6,835 bases of DNA. It comes from Candidatus Sediminicultor tertius. Lineage in GTDB: Bacteria; Atribacterota; Phoenicimicrobiia; Phoenicimicrobiales; Phoenicimicrobiaceae. Positions 1 to 6,277 of this stretch are shown piece by piece (the first letter of the stretch is position 1; the number at the start of each line of letters is the position of its first letter). The stretch is taken from positions 1 through 6,835 of the forward strand of contig DPXH01000189.1 of NCBI GenBank assembly GCA_003527405.1, in the 5' to 3' direction. Made by a program: the position numbers and the translations under genes. Below the pieces are notes generated by a model. That model saw nothing but the letters and a program-made list of their open reading frames with translations, made no database searches and was not told where the DNA came from.

Positions 1-185
1 GTATTGCTTTTATTGGTTACTAATCTTTTTGCAATTGAATTAGGGGTATAATCTAATTCTCTTGCCGCTTCACGGACCTTTCTTTTAAGCTTTTCACTTA
101 TATCTTTTCTGTTATTTAAAGCTTTGGAAACTGCTGTGGCTGAAATTCCTAATTTTTTAGCAATATCTTTAATACTAGAACTCAT
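1..185 (-). CDS. LacI-family transcriptional repressor, N-terminal part (cut by window edge)
   Basis: Only the first 61 residues are in the window; the effector-binding domain lies beyond the left edge. The visible part is a canonical LacI-family headpiece: a helix-turn-helix with IKDIAKKLGIS (residues 5-15) followed by the recognition helix ATAVSKALN (16-24), then the REAARELDYTPN segment (38-49) and the hinge helix SIAKRLVTN (50-58). Leu55 sits where family members insert a leucine into the minor groove at the central CG of the operator. The ATG at 185-183 is preceded by AAAGGAG with 8 bases of spacing, which fixes the start. The protein should be a cytoplasmic DNA-binding regulator released by a sugar or sugar derivative. 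It is the last gene of a same-direction sugar locus, and two operator-like sites precede it, so autorepression is likely. The ligand cannot be read from this part. Family assignment is secure. Confidence 0.93.
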   Translation of the reverse strand, partial: MSSSIKDIAKKLGISATAVSKALNNRKDISEKLKRKVREAARELDYTPNSIAKRLVTNKSN

Positions 186-193
186 TAAGGGGG

Positions 194-200
194 CTCCTTT
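194..200 (-). promoter_or_regulatory. Ribosome-binding site of the LacI-family gene
   Basis: The minus strand reads AAAGGAG, 8 bases before the ATG. Its upstream end is shared with the operator-like site at 197-210, so a bound repressor would cover part of the Shine-Dalgarno region in the DNA. Confidence 0.7.
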
Positions 201-211
201 AACGTTTAAGT
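197..211. promoter_or_regulatory. LacI-type operator, gene-proximal copy (O2)
   Basis: The sequence is ctttaacgtttaagt. The first 14 bases form a pseudo-palindrome with 12 of 14 positions symmetric around a central CG (AACGTT core), the classic form of LacI/GalR-family operators. It is identical over 15 bases to the copy at 275-289. It overlaps the ribosome-binding site of the LacI-family gene and would lie about 85-100 bp downstream of the transcription start from the promoter at 302-330. That position suits a roadblock or looping partner. Binding by the neighbouring repressor is inference. Confidence 0.65.
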
Positions 212-274
212 AATTAATTAAAAAAATATAATCTTTCAATTATAAAGTATTTAAAATTTAAAATTTGAGGGTTG

Positions 275-289
275 CTTTAACGTTTAAGT
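275..289. promoter_or_regulatory. LacI-type operator, promoter-proximal copy (O1)
   Basis: This is an exact second copy of ctttaacgtttaagt, 78 bp from the copy at 197-211 (about 7.4 helical turns). Relative to the predicted -10 at 302-307 it covers roughly +6 to +20, the position of a primary repressor operator. It shares its last two bases with the 23-bp palindrome at 288-310. I found the AACGTT core nowhere else in the window. Confidence 0.65.
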
Positions 290-310
290 GTATTATTTAA
301 AATAATACAC
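288..310. repeat. Perfect 11-bp inverted repeat over the repressor promoter
   Basis: The arms GTGTATTATTT (288-298) and AAATAATACAC (300-310) are perfect reverse complements with a single base between them. The palindrome contains the predicted -10 hexamer of the LacI-family gene and abuts the operator at 275-289. It is too AT-rich, and lacks the T-run, to be an intrinsic terminator. It looks more like a binding site for a dimeric regulator, but no cognate factor can be named. Confidence 0.6.
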
Positions 311-330
311 CATAAAATAAAAAAATGCAA
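302..330 (-). promoter_or_regulatory. Candidate sigma-70-type promoter of the LacI-family gene
   Basis: On the minus strand a -35 TTGCAT (330-325) and a -10 TATTAT (307-302) are separated by exactly 17 bases. Transcription would begin near 295, just before operator O1. The -35 matches consensus at only three positions, while the -10 matches five of six. An alternative -10, TATAAT, lies at 244-239 without a convincing -35; using it would place O1 upstream of the promoter. In such AT-rich DNA, -10 look-alikes are common. Confidence 0.4.
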
Positions 331-408
331 ATTTTTTTTATATCTAATTTTTTATTCATAAACTACCACCCAAGTTTAATTAAAAAATATTTATACTTAC
401 TAAACAAA

Positions 409-1467
409 CTATAAATCAGCCACCGCAACACCAATCCTGGAATCAGCCATGCCAAAATATAAAAACCATTTACCATTAAATTGCACTAAACCTTCGGAAA
501 AAACTACATTATTTACTTCACCTTTTTCTTCCAATATATTATCTACCTCAAGAAGTGGCGTATCCGTTCTCTTTAGGACTATTCTTGGATCTTCCAAGGA
601 AAAAAGTACTTCTCCGGTCGCATATTCTTTAGAGAAATTTGCACCATTATAAATTAATAATATTCCCTGTTCGGTAATAATAGGAGTTGGCCCTGGTTCT
701 ACTAATAAAGAATCAAAATATCTTTCTCCATTATCTTTTTTCCTAAATCTCCTATTAAGCACCGGCTTTGTTTGGGGTTCCCAATCAATTAAATTTTCTG
801 AAGTAGCGATAAATATATCTGAATCTCCAAAATACATATAGTATTTACCGTTAATTTTTTTAGGAACAATTGCTCCTGATTTACTTGCCATTGGCCAATC
901 AGGTAAAATTTTTCCTTTTTTCTCCCAATGGATAAAATCTTTTGATACAGCCAAACACAAGTAATTTGTATGGTAAATCCATCCCGTATAAGTCATATAA
1001 TATATTCCATCAATTTCTACAATTCTCGGATCTTCTACTCCAGCAAACTCATATTTCTCGGTAGGAACCAAAACAGGTTTGCTCTGTTTTTCAAAGTTAT
1101 AGCCATCATTACTAATAGCTAAGCCAATACAAGAAACTCGCTTGTCATTTTGGGCTCGGTAAAATAAATATACTTTACTATCTTTGACTAAAGCAGTGGG
1201 ATTTAAAACATTTTTAGATTCCCATTCATAATCTCCAGCAGTTAATATAGGATTGTGAGGATATTTTACCCAGGGGCCGATCATCCATGGGAAATTTTCT
1301 TCTGAATCGGAAGATTCATCACAAATCTCATTAGTATTCGACTCAGCCAAAACTTCAATTACTATATCAGGATAAAACCCTGGTAGATATATTGAAATTA
1401 CCCAAAAAATAATAACTATTCCAAAATAATATAATATTCTTTTATTATGATTGATTAAATAATTCAT
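409..1467 (-). CDS. Membrane-anchored GH130-family glycosidase (beta-mannosidase-like)
   Basis: This 352-residue protein has a basic N-terminus (NHNKR), one hydrophobic segment (about 11-29) and then a single five-bladed beta-propeller domain typical of glycoside hydrolase family 130. Recognisable motifs are NPILT (72-76), VLNPTALVKDSKVYLFYRAQ (87-106), GVEDPRI (143-149, with Asp146 as the likely general acid), MTYTGW (158-163), VEPGPTPI (256-263), LLIYNG (270-275), FSEGLV (323-328) and ADSRIGVAVAD near the end. GH130 contains phosphorylases and hydrolases acting on beta-mannosides. Hydrolase-type members replace phosphate-binding positions with glutamates. Glu257 and Glu325 fall in motifs where I recall phosphorylases lacking them, so hydrolysis is favoured, by inference. 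The N-terminus suggests export as a signal-anchor or secreted protein; VLA-ES near residue 41 could be a cleavage site. The ATG is preceded by AGAGGGGGG. The family is firm; linkage, substrate and mechanism are not. Confidence 0.88.
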   Translation of the reverse strand: MNYLINHNKRILYYFGIVIIFWVISIYLPGFYPDIVIEVLAESNTNEICDESSDSEENFPWMIGPWVKYPHNPILTAGDYEWESKNVLNPTALVKDSKVYLFYRAQNDKRVSCIGLAISNDGYNFEKQSKPVLVPTEKYEFAGVEDPRIVEIDGIYYMTYTGWIYHTNYLCLAVSKDFIHWEKKGKILPDWPMASKSGAIVPKKINGKYYMYFGDSDIFIATSENLIDWEPQTKPVLNRRFRKKDNGERYFDSLLVEPGPTPIITEQGILLIYNGANFSKEYATGEVLFSLEDPRIVLKRTDTPLLEVDNILEEKGEVNNVVFSEGLVQFNGKWFLYFGMADSRIGVAVADL

Positions 1468-1471
1468 CAGA

Positions 1472-1480
1472 CCCCCCTCT
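1472..1480 (-). promoter_or_regulatory. Ribosome-binding site of the GH130 gene
   Basis: The minus strand reads AGAGGGGGG, ending 4 bases before the ATG. The G-run makes the exact pairing register ambiguous, but no other purine-rich element lies near this start. Confidence 0.55.
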
Positions 1481-1514
1481 TATTAGTTTTTACTATTTAC
1501 ATCTTTCTGTTCAT

Positions 1515-1547
1515 ATTATACTAAATTTATTTTTAATTGCTATTATA
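1515..1547 (-). promoter_or_regulatory. Candidate -10 elements upstream of the GH130 gene
   Basis: The 177-bp gap after the TIM-barrel gene holds two perfect TATAAT hexamers on the minus strand, at 1547-1542 and 1520-1515. Neither has a good -35 at 16-18 bases. A 7-bp inverted repeat (ttaaata at 1582-1588, tatttaa at 1598-1604) lies upstream and could be a regulatory site. No intrinsic terminator is visible between the two genes, so read-through from the TIM-barrel gene is equally possible. Confidence 0.28.
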
Positions 1548-1644
1548 AAACAATTGGGGTTTTTAAGATGGGATACAACCTTTAAATATATTGGCCTTAT
1601 TTAAGAGTAAATAATTTTAACTGTAACAATAATGATCTATCTTT

Positions 1645-2742
1645 TTAATGATGTTGCCTGGAGAAAGGAGAGATTTCTTTTAGCTTGTGGTTGTTATTAG
1701 TGCTTTCGACAAGTTCCTTAAGTTTTTGTAAGCTATATTTATAAAATTTCTTATAGCGGGGTTTTAATTCCAAATTTAATACTCCCTGATAATTCTTTAG
1801 AATACGGAATATTTTATTATAAGGAACCGCCCCCCAACCTACAGGCATATGCAAATCGCCAATACCAAACTGAATCAGATTAATGTCCTGTTCTTCATAT
1901 GACAGTTTGGGTTTACCGAAACAATCGTGAATATGCACATGTTTTATATATGGTAGGGCTAATTTTATAGAATCCAAAAATTTGAAGTGATAATATTTAG
2001 AAGCCAGATAAGCATGCCCAAAATCGAAAGTAATTCCCACATTCTCGCGATCAATCTTCTTAACTTGATCAACTAATTCTTCGATCTTCGTGCCATAATT
2101 ATATTTACTAATTTCTCGTAAGAACGTGGGCTTTGGTGTTTTTGGAGTAAAAACTGAGGGAGGAAGCATTTTCTCATTTTTAAATCGTTTTGATAATTCC
2201 CAGATAGACTCTTCTTCTACATCCGGAGAGATATTTTCAATAGCAATGGTTACTCCTAAATCTTTAGCAAAAGTAGCTAATTCTTGTAAAGTTTTTATTT
2301 CTATCTTTTTTAATCTTTCAATCTTTTTTAGAGAAGGCAATTTTAAAAAACTATTTTTCCTGATGCCTTCACCTTTAATCTCTTCCTGTAAAGGAATTTT
2401 TCCACTATGGTATACAAAAATTTCTGCGCCTATAGCATTAGTAAACTCAATTCCCGACTTAAAGATATCCTTCTGTAACTGAAAATTGCTGGTATCCATT
2501 AGATTTAATAGATTAGGACCATGAACAGTGTATTTCAAGTTAAATTTTTTCAGGATGTCTGTAATGACCCTGGTCTGCAGCCAATTCAGTCTCCCTTTAA
2601 AGATAGCATCAACTCCGTGAACGGGTATCTCTACATAATCAAAGCCAATATCCTGAAAATCGCCTAAAGCCTTTTCAAATAAATCTAAATCTCCATCTAT
2701 TGTAGGGGAATCTATATTTATTCCAATTCCTTTTATATGCAT
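1645..2742 (-). CDS. Sugar isomerase/epimerase-like TIM-barrel protein (xylose isomerase-like / AP endonuclease 2 superfamily)
   Basis: This 365-residue cytoplasmic protein (no signal peptide) has the metal-site motifs of the xylose isomerase-like TIM-barrel fold in order: YVEIP (Glu38), HGPNLLNL (His74), VYHSG (His112), AIENI (Glu169), TFDFGHA (Asp240, His243), HVHIHD (His270, Asp273), GDLHMPVGWG (Asp296, His298) and LNLELK (Glu325). This set corresponds to the metal ligands of endonuclease IV, but the wording VHIHD and D-H-x-P-x-G is that of sugar isomerases and epimerases. Between Glu169 and Asp240 lies a long, lysine- and proline-rich insertion (about 175-230). The gene sits between sugar permeases and a GH130 gene, so interconversion of an imported sugar or derivative is likely; DNA repair is unlikely but not excluded. 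ATG is the only usable start: in-frame codons upstream run to a stop without an initiator. GGAG lies only two bases before it, an unusually short spacing. Confidence 0.85.
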   Translation of the reverse strand: MHIKGIGINIDSPTIDGDLDLFEKALGDFQDIGFDYVEIPVHGVDAIFKGRLNWLQTRVITDILKKFNLKYTVHGPNLLNLMDTSNFQLQKDIFKSGIEFTNAIGAEIFVYHSGKIPLQEEIKGEGIRKNSFLKLPSLKKIERLKKIEIKTLQELATFAKDLGVTIAIENISPDVEEESIWELSKRFKNEKMLPPSVFTPKTPKPTFLREISKYNYGTKIEELVDQVKKIDRENVGITFDFGHAYLASKYYHFKFLDSIKLALPYIKHVHIHDCFGKPKLSYEEQDINLIQFGIGDLHMPVGWGAVPYNKIFRILKNYQGVLNLELKPRYKKFYKYSLQKLKELVESTNNNHKLKEISPFSRQHH

Positions 2743-2785
2743 ATCTCCAACTAAAAACTAAATATATTTTTACTAATTATCTCAC

Positions 2786-2813
2786 ATTATAGCACAATCA
2801 AATTCATATACAA
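2786..2813 (-). promoter_or_regulatory. Extended -10 promoter of the TIM-barrel gene
   Basis: The minus strand carries a perfect extended -10, TGCTATAAT (2794-2786), with a -35-like TTGTAT (2813-2808) 16 bases upstream. Transcription would start near 2779, giving a leader of about 37 bases. The DNA upstream of the -35 is almost pure A/T (2819-2856), compatible with an UP element. This is the best-formed promoter in the window. It implies that the TIM-barrel gene, and possibly the GH130 gene, can be expressed separately from the transporter genes. Confidence 0.55.
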
Positions 2814-2830
2814 GTATTATATAAAAATAA

Positions 2831-2856
2831 TTAAAATTAATTAAAATTAATTTTAA
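2831..2856. repeat. AT-only tandem/palindromic stretch
   Basis: Two direct copies of ttaaaattaa (2831-2840 and 2841-2850) run into ttttaa, so 2841-2856 is a perfect 16-bp palindrome. It lies between the second permease and the TIM-barrel promoter. A/T-only palindromes arise readily by chance here, so a role as UP element or weak stem is only possible. Confidence 0.35.
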
Positions 2857-2911
2857 AAATTGACAATAATAGAAAATATCCTACGATAATCTCGTTTTAA
2901 GTCCTATTTTA

Positions 2912-3811
2912 TTATGCTCCACCCTTTGCTCCTCCACCATAAATATTGAGCAAGGCTTCTTGAGTAAAGAAGAAAAAGATTAATACCGGAATAAGTTGAA
3001 ATAACCCCACAGCTGCTACCATATTCCACTCGGTCATTACAGATTCACTCATAAAATTTTGTAAATAAACAGATAAAACCGTTGACTTTCCTGCACGTCC
3101 CACCGTGAAAGTAAATGGAATAATGTAGGCATTCCAGCCTGAAATAAAAGCAAAAATAGATAATGCAGCAATGCCTGGCTTAATATTAGGCATTAAAATT
3201 TTCCACCAAACCTGGAAACGGGAAGCACCATCAATTAAAGCAGAGCGCTCCATATCCCAGGAAATATTATCAAAAAATCCTTTCATTATCCATATGCCAA
3301 AGGGAAGCTGGAAAGCGACCATCACTAAGGCTACTCCACCTATAGTATTAAAACCAAAACCACCGATAAGAGGGAACCCTTGCCCGATAATAGGGATCTT
3401 CGTTATCCAGCGTAATACAAAATAAATTGGAATCAATAGGGTCACACTCGGGAAGGCGTGCAGTATTAGAGTTGCGGAGAGAAATCCCTTCCTTCCTGCA
3501 AATTTCATACGTGATAAAGCGTAAGCAGACATTGATGAAACAAAAACTACAATAGTGGTCATAACTGTGGCAAGAAGAAATGTATTAAGAGTCACAAACC
3601 ATATACTCTGAAATTTAGGACCAAAAGGTGACTTCCACAAGAAACTCCAATTGCTTAAGGTCCACCCTAATGATTCTAGTCCCTCTGTCCTGGTCGAAAA
3701 TGTTGTAATAATTAACCATAAAAAAGCCAGGAAGATAGGCATACTAAATGTAAGCAAAGCCAGATAGACAAGAATAGATTTAAAATTTAAACGAAATTTA
3801 TTTAATACCAT
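2912..3811 (-). CDS. CUT1-type carbohydrate ABC transporter permease, MalG-like
   Basis: This 299-residue inner-membrane protein has about six membrane segments (near 13-36, 72-98, 111-133, 154-176, 212-232 and 262-282). The cytoplasmic coupling loop reads MERSALIDGASRF, then KILMPNIKPG (187-213), the EAA loop that docks on the ATPase. The EAA triplet itself is changed to Arg189-Ser190-Ala191, while the IDGAS core is intact. Length and the short C-terminal tail are normal for the MalG-like partner of the pair. It forms the transmembrane channel together with the preceding permease. It starts 27 bp after that gene; AGGAG stands about 12 bases before the ATG, which is long. A nearer out-of-frame ATG (3822-3820) opens only six codons before a stop and is not a real gene. 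No alternative in-frame start is apparent. Confidence 0.93.
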   Translation of the reverse strand: MVLNKFRLNFKSILVYLALLTFSMPIFLAFLWLIITTFSTRTEGLESLGWTLSNWSFLWKSPFGPKFQSIWFVTLNTFLLATVMTTIVVFVSSMSAYALSRMKFAGRKGFLSATLILHAFPSVTLLIPIYFVLRWITKIPIIGQGFPLIGGFGFNTIGGVALVMVAFQLPFGIWIMKGFFDNISWDMERSALIDGASRFQVWWKILMPNIKPGIAALSIFAFISGWNAYIIPFTFTVGRAGKSTVLSVYLQNFMSESVMTEWNMVAAVGLFQLIPVLIFFFFTQEALLNIYGGGAKGGA

Positions 3812-3838
3812 TTTATTATCATTCTCCTACATATCTCA

Positions 3839-4846
3839 TTATAGCTGATCAATTTTCGGTTCTTGAATTAATTCATTAAACTTGAACACGCGTAAATATA
3901 TAATTGCCATTATTATACCAATAATTACCAGGATAACTGCCCAGGCCGAACCATAACCCCACTGAGTATTCCCGAAATAGCTGCTAAACGCGCGGTGATA
4001 AGCAGTTAACGACCATACTTCAGTTTCATAAAGCCCTGGACCTCCATTTGTAAGAAGAAGAATTTGTTCAAAAGAGGTCAAAAGGGATAGAGTCTGATAA
4101 GTAGTAACGAAAAGAAGAGGCCATTTTATCATAGGAATAGTAATATAACGAATGGTCTGCCAGGTTGAAGCTCCATCCACTTTTGAAGCTATCATATAAT
4201 CTTTAGGTATAGCTTCAATAGCGGAAGAAAATATAATCATCCCAAAGGAAGCTCCGATAAAACCATTGGCTAAAATAACAAAAACCCAGGGATTGGTATT
4301 AAGTAAGAATTCCCCTCCGCCTATACCTAAGGGACCAAGAATATGTTTGTTTAGAACCCCCATAGGAGCAGGCCCAGCTAAAGCTTTCCACATCATAATA
4401 TAAACGACCACCGGAGTAAGACGGCACATAAGCCATATTAAGCGGAAAGCAAAACCAACCCGCCGGTTAATATTCGTAGTAATTAAGGCAATAACTAAAG
4501 CCATTCCAACATTGAAAAAAATTAAGGTCATACTCACATACATGAGAGTATTATTTAGAATCCTGGGGAAAAACCTATTAGTAAAGATCTTTACATAGTT
4601 ATCTAAGGTCCAGTTTGCCGGCTGCCACCATTTGAGTATTCCAAAATTCGTCATATCCAGATTGGTAAAACTTAAAATAAAAACCATAACTAAGGGAATA
4701 AAAAAGAATAAAGTTACCACTACAAGAGTAGGGGAAAGAAAAGCATAAGGCAATAACCAGCTCTTTAATTTAGAAAAAAATGATTTTGAGTTTGGGAAAC
4801 TGGAGAGGGAACTCGTTTCCCTCTCCAGTTGGAAATTTTTACTCAT
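3839..4846 (-). CDS. CUT1-type carbohydrate ABC transporter permease, MalF/UgpA-like
   Basis: This 335-residue inner-membrane protein has about six membrane segments (near 33-60, 98-122, 133-153, 187-209, 243-263 and 299-320). The EAA-type loop runs IPKDYMIASKVDGASTWQ, followed by IRYITIPMIK (213-241), and LTNGGPG (265-271) is the usual family motif before the last outer loop. It pairs with the downstream permease to form the channel for the sugar delivered by the binding protein. The cytoplasmic N-terminal tail of about 30 residues is hydrophilic and encodes a strong RNA stem in its codons 6-16. The ATG overlaps the stop codon of the binding-protein gene as ATGA, so translation is probably coupled; the nearest AGGAG is about 16 bases upstream, too far for efficient independent initiation. 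Confidence 0.94.
   Translation of the reverse strand: MSKNFQLERETSSLSSFPNSKSFFSKLKSWLLPYAFLSPTLVVVTLFFFIPLVMVFILSFTNLDMTNFGILKWWQPANWTLDNYVKIFTNRFFPRILNNTLMYVSMTLIFFNVGMALVIALITTNINRRVGFAFRLIWLMCRLTPVVVYIMMWKALAGPAPMGVLNKHILGPLGIGGGEFLLNTNPWVFVILANGFIGASFGMIIFSSAIEAIPKDYMIASKVDGASTWQTIRYITIPMIKWPLLFVTTYQTLSLLTSFEQILLLTNGGPGLYETEVWSLTAYHRAFSSYFGNTQWGYGSAWAVILVIIGIIMAIIYLRVFKFNELIQEPKIDQL
4798..4830 (-). repeat. Perfect 14-bp-stem hairpin inside the 5' end of the first permease gene
   Basis: The arms AACTGGAGAGGGAA (4798-4811) and TTCCCTCTCCAGTT (4817-4830) are perfect reverse complements around a 5-base loop, so the mRNA can form the same stem. It begins 13 nt after the binding-protein stop codon and lies in codons 5-16 of the permease. 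The codons used there (CTG, GAG, AGG, TCC, CTC) are GC-rich compared with the surrounding coding sequence, as if the structure were selected. No U-run follows, so it is not an ordinary intrinsic terminator. A barrier to 3'-5' exonuclease that protects the binding-protein message, or a brake on permease translation, is inferred. Confidence 0.8.
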
Positions 4847-6210
4847 TTAATGATTATCTTATCTCCTAATTCACGATTAAGTCCTTCTACTACAAAATCC
4901 ACTGCCTTCTCGGGAGTAAAATCACCGCTTACACACGCTGCTAGGGCTTCATAAGTAATGGTAGAATAAGTTCCCCAGTAAGGATTATTAGGTAGGAAAG
5001 TAGTGTAATCTAACATGTAAAGCGCTTCACTCAGCAAGCGAGATTGTTTGTAGAACTTATACTCTGTCTGACCTTTAAGGATTCCCAAATGTGTACTGGT
5101 GATTGCGTGACGGGTATTGGGACCATAGTTAGTGACTTTAGCAATTAGAGCTACTGCTAAGTCCGGATATTTACACTGGGAACTGACAAGATAAGCCAAT
5201 GGATGTGTAAGGGAATTGGGTTTACCACCCTTCTCTGCAGCCGGGATCAATCCAAACCCAAAGTTCTCCCACATATAAGCTTCGCCACCAAGGTCTTTAA
5301 GGAATTTTTCTGCCCACTCGGCCCATTGCCATGTTCCACCGACCCAGAAGAGTACCTTACTAGTGACTCCGGGATGCCATGCTGAAGACCAATCTAAGCC
5401 AAGACAGCCCATTGAACCATATTTTTGAGCAGCGTCATAGAAAAATCCATAATACTTTAAGCCAGCTGTCTTGTCAAAGACTAATTTACCAGTTGCCGAA
5501 TCAATAGTTTCTCCACCAAAGGCGTAGTAGAAAGGAGTGAAATCAGGGCCATTCTTCGGACGAGTCCAGAAGCCGTTACCTGGCTCAACTACACCCTTAT
5601 CCACCGCCTGTTTGGCTGTCTCTAACATATCATAAAGAGTGAATTCACCTTTTTCTATTTTCCCGGGTAATGCTGCGATTTCTCCATCTGACCAACCAAG
5701 TTTCTTTAATAGGGTTTTATTCCAATAGAGTGGTCGAGCTTCAGCATCTTGAGGAACACCCCAAATCTTACCTTTATATTTAGTGCAATCCCATAGAGTA
5801 TCAAAGACAAGATTGTATATAGGGAACTCTTCTATTATTCCGTCCAGAGCAATAATCCGGCCCGCTTCAGCCTGGGTACCAATATATTCATGTCCAGTTA
5901 ACCATATATCAGGCGATTCTCCAGCACCATAGCCAAGTACAAACTCAGTTATATAATCACCCCAATCCAAGTTGTCCTGTATAACTTCCACTTTAACACG
6001 ACGTGGATCACCCATAGCCTCTAAATCAGCATTAAGATCTTTTTCGGCTACTAAGAAATTAAGGCCACGCCAGTTTTCCATGGGAGGTTTTGCTCTACAA
6101 CGAACCTTAATAGGAATAATATCCAAATCTTGAGCTAAAGCCATAGCTGTAAAAGACATAACCAGAATTACTATTAATATAATACTTAATAAACTTTTTG
6201 AAGTTTTCAT
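4843..6210 (-). CDS. Extracellular sugar-binding protein of the ABC transporter (family 1 / CUT1)
   Basis: This 455-residue protein has a clear Sec signal peptide: MKTSK, a hydrophobic core (about 7-23) and an ALA-Q cleavage motif after residue 26. No lipobox cysteine is present, so the mature protein should be free in a periplasm. It captures an oligosaccharide and delivers it to the two permeases. The family is shown by SPDIWLTGHEYI (99-110), KIWGVPQDAEARPLYWNK (148-165), LKKLGW (168-173) and the size. The mature part is rich in tryptophan and tyrosine (for example Trp274, 278, 289, 294, 296 and 299), suited to stacking on sugar rings. It is the first gene of a tight SBP-permease-permease unit and overlaps the next gene by four bases. 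The start is supported by AAGGAGG eight bases upstream. GH130 nearby suggests a beta-mannoside ligand, but the sequence does not prove it. Confidence 0.93.
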   Translation of the reverse strand: MKTSKSLLSIILIVILVMSFTAMALAQDLDIIPIKVRCRAKPPMENWRGLNFLVAEKDLNADLEAMGDPRRVKVEVIQDNLDWGDYITEFVLGYGAGESPDIWLTGHEYIGTQAEAGRIIALDGIIEEFPIYNLVFDTLWDCTKYKGKIWGVPQDAEARPLYWNKTLLKKLGWSDGEIAALPGKIEKGEFTLYDMLETAKQAVDKGVVEPGNGFWTRPKNGPDFTPFYYAFGGETIDSATGKLVFDKTAGLKYYGFFYDAAQKYGSMGCLGLDWSSAWHPGVTSKVLFWVGGTWQWAEWAEKFLKDLGGEAYMWENFGFGLIPAAEKGGKPNSLTHPLAYLVSSQCKYPDLAVALIAKVTNYGPNTRHAITSTHLGILKGQTEYKFYKQSRLLSEALYMLDYTTFLPNNPYWGTYSTITYEALAACVSGDFTPEKAVDFVVEGLNRELGDKIIIK

Positions 6211-6218
6211 TCTTGCTT

Positions 6219-6225
6219 CCTCCTT
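6219..6225 (-). promoter_or_regulatory. Strong ribosome-binding site of the binding-protein gene
   Basis: AAGGAGG stands 8 bases before the ATG at 6210-6208, near-ideal in sequence and spacing, consistent with the high expression expected of a periplasmic binding protein. Confidence 0.8.
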
Positions 6226-6277
6226 TTAAAATTTTGAAAATCTACTCAAGATATTAGATTAACTAATTTTCCTTTCT

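Noticed and set aside
297..359. Minus-strand 20-codon reading frame encoding a Lys-rich then hydrophobic peptide (MNKKLDIKKICIFLFYGVLF), resembling a truncated signal peptide
   Set aside because: It has no good ribosome-binding site, coincides with the predicted repressor promoter and palindrome, and its composition is what AT-rich DNA gives by chance.
1582..1604. Inverted repeat ttaaata / tatttaa as a terminator of the TIM-barrel gene
   Set aside because: The stem is seven A/T pairs only and is not followed by a U-run; kept only as a possible regulatory site.
449..3425. Plus-strand open frames at 449-652, 2126-2482 and 3171-3425
   Set aside because: They lie antisense inside the well-supported GH130, TIM-barrel and permease genes, show no recognisable family, and have no ribosome-binding or promoter evidence.
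3804..3822. Six-codon upstream frame (ATG at 3822-3820) overlapping the start of the second permease
   Set aside because: AGGAG is only one or two bases from this ATG and the frame ends at once; it is most simply a chance ATG in the AT-rich gap.
5203..5385. Plus-strand 60-codon open frame
   Set aside because: It is antisense within the solute-binding protein gene, with low-information sequence and no independent support.
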